Source of the DNA: Bacteroidota bacterium
Lineage (GTDB): Bacteria; Bacteroidota; Bacteroidia; Bacteroidales; UBA1556
NCBI GenBank assembly: GCA_003648395.1
Contig: QMPB01000344.1
Coordinates: forward strand, 1-5,652
Direction: 5' to 3'
Length of the DNA stretch: 5,652 bases
Numbering within the stretch: position 1 is the stretch's first letter; every line of letters begins with the position of its first letter. The notes under the pieces are model-generated. The model was not told the DNA's origin. It saw only the letters and a list, made by a program, of their open reading frames with translations, and did no database searches. The position numbers and the translations under genes were made by a program. Shown here in pieces: positions 4,466-5,652 of this stretch.

Positions 4466-5652
4466 TTAATACAACTGATATTTTCTCTTAACTGTATCAA
4501 TTAGTGCATCTTTATTCTCTAGTTGGATCTTATCAAATATTCCTTCTTTAGTATAAATTGTAAAGGTTCTTTCAATGATAATATTTAGTCTTAAATACTC
4601 TCTAACTCTAGGAAGTATCCTTGAAGCTATCTTTCTATGAGTAGTATCAACCAAATCTATAACTAACTTCTTAGTTTCTTCATCATCGTGATCTCTATCA
4701 ATTCTACCAGAGCTTTGTTCGATTGCAGTACTACTAGCACCTGGAGGGCTTAAATAAAATAGTGTATCCATTGAATTTAATGATAAACCTGCAGTCATCA
4801 TTTTAAACGTACTGAATACATATTTTTTCTTTAATTGCTCTTCATTACTACCAGCAACAGCTAATCCAATATTATCTTTATCCCAACCATCTTCAACTAA
4901 AGCATCAATGATTGCTTGTAAATGTGCAACTTCATGAGCAATAAATATTATACTTTTATCTAAATCTTTCATAGCATTTGATATAAATTTAACAGAATTC
5001 AAATATGATGGGCTCTTAAGTAAAGTCTTTCTATAATTCACATCACTCCATCTACCACCAAATTGTATCCATTTTAATGTTTTTGTAGGAATGTTTGAAT
5101 TGAAATGGAATATCTGAGTATGTATCTTAGACTTCTTTTCATAAACAGGCAACATAAGATTATTATCAAAATATGACATTAATATCTTAGTTCCTTTTTC
5201 AGATGACTTTCTAGGAGTAGCACTTAATCCTAATATTCTAGGACTAAAAAACAATAAAGCGGCTTTAGAGAATTCTTTAGAACCAAATGCTTTATGTATT
5301 TCATCTAATACAATCATACCAATATTAGCTTGAGCGAATAATCCAAAATACTTATTATCGGGTAATAAATGTTTCTTCATAATACTAGAAGCTGTTTGTA
5401 TTAGCATAATCACAATATGGTGATCTAGATTTTTAGCAGTAACTTCTTCAGAACCTGAAATGATTCTAATATCTTCATCAATTAAATTCGTGAACTCTTT
5501 GATGTCTGATACCCACTGGTTTGCTAGCTTAACATTGTCTACAATAATTAATGACTTATATTTCAATTCACTAATCATCTTAACAGCAATATAAGTCTTA
5601 CCGAAACCTGGAGGAGCTTTTATTATAGCTGGTCTCTTATTGTTTATGAAAT
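4466..5652 (-). CDS. SF2 DExH-box DNA helicase, UvsW/D10-like (5' end outside window)
   Basis: An ATP-driven helicase or branch-migration enzyme of superfamily 2. Numbering from the first whole codon seen (5650-5648), the 394 visible residues contain Walker A APPGFGKT (12-19, bases 5617-5594), motif Ia SLIIVDNVKLANQW, motif II VLDEIH (DEIH 116-119, bases 5305-5294), motif III GLSATPRKS (SATP 143-146), motif IV-like KSIIFIAHEVAHLQAI, motif V TAGLSLNSMDTLFYLSP and motif VI QSSGRIDR (312-319, bases 4717-4694). Both RecA-like domains are thus complete. The ATG at 5576-5578 is not the start: it lies after Walker A, and the frame stays open to the window edge, so any N-terminal DNA-binding domain is outside. 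The layout resembles phage helicases such as T4 UvsW and T5 D10, which remodel forks, R-loops and recombination intermediates. Which subfamily it belongs to cannot be settled here. A pairing with the endonuclease VII-like resolvase would make functional sense. The patatin-like gene follows after 20 nt. Confidence 0.9.
   Translation of the reverse strand, partial: FINNKRPAIIKAPPGFGKTYIAVKMISELKYKSLIIVDNVKLANQWVSDIKEFTNLIDEDIRIISGSEEVTAKNLDHHIVIMLIQTASSIMKKHLLPDNKYFGLFAQANIGMIVLDEIHKAFGSKEFSKAALLFFSPRILGLSATPRKSSEKGTKILMSYFDNNLMLPVYEKKSKIHTQIFHFNSNIPTKTLKWIQFGGRWSDVNYRKTLLKSPSYLNSVKFISNAMKDLDKSIIFIAHEVAHLQAIIDALVEDGWDKDNIGLAVAGSNEEQLKKKYVFSTFKMMTAGLSLNSMDTLFYLSPPGASSTAIEQSSGRIDRDHDDEETKKLVIDLVDTTHRKIASRILPRVREYLRLNIIIERTFTIYTKEGIFDKIQLENKDALIDTVKRKYQLY

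Noticed and set aside
5576..5578. ATG as start of the helicase
   Set aside because: The Walker A motif is encoded upstream of it in the same open frame.

Overview
The window looks like a segment of an AT-rich (roughly 30% G+C by eye) tailed-phage genome, probably a myovirus of the broad T4-like kind, and not a bacterial chromosome. It combines a T4 endonuclease VII-type resolvase, an SF2 DExH helicase of the UvsW/D10 sort, a virion protein resembling phage neck/connector proteins and a phage-type GTP cyclohydrolase I. Genes are tightly packed, Shine-Dalgarno sites are purine-rich, and octamers identical to the T4 late -10 element (TATAAATA) lie upstream of two genes. The host cannot be named from this sequence. 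The clear SD sites argue against a Bacteroidetes host.

Layout. Positions 1-48 hold no complete gene. A plus-strand reading frame is open from base 2 to a stop at 89-91 and may be the tail of a gene that starts outside the window. A small two-helix membrane protein (49-471, minus) is divergent from a two-gene plus-strand unit: a 102-residue beta-rich protein (540-848), then an endonuclease VII-like resolvase (841-1422). The resolvase overlaps its neighbour by 8 bases and must start at TTG. It meets an unknown minus-strand gene (1423-1953) stop to stop with no intervening base. From there to the right edge everything is on the minus strand. In transcription order: helicase (4466 to beyond 5652, 5' end outside the window), patatin-like phospholipase (3531-4445, 20 nt after the helicase), folE (2747-3460), putative neck-type virion protein (2010-2705) and the unknown gene.

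How the genes may work together. The helicase and the resolvase fit phage recombination, branch processing and clearing of DNA before packaging. FolE makes 7,8-dihydroneopterin triphosphate, which feeds folate or the queuosine/7-deazaguanine route. Many phages use that route to modify guanine in their DNA, but no other enzyme of it is in view. The patatin-like enzyme would act on membrane lipids and is the least expected gene here. No CRISPR array, tRNA, insertion sequence or integrase was seen. The most notable points are the cysteine-free endonuclease VII core, the helicase-patatin pair, and a compact stop codon / late-promoter-like octamer / 12-bp hairpin module at 1982-2014.
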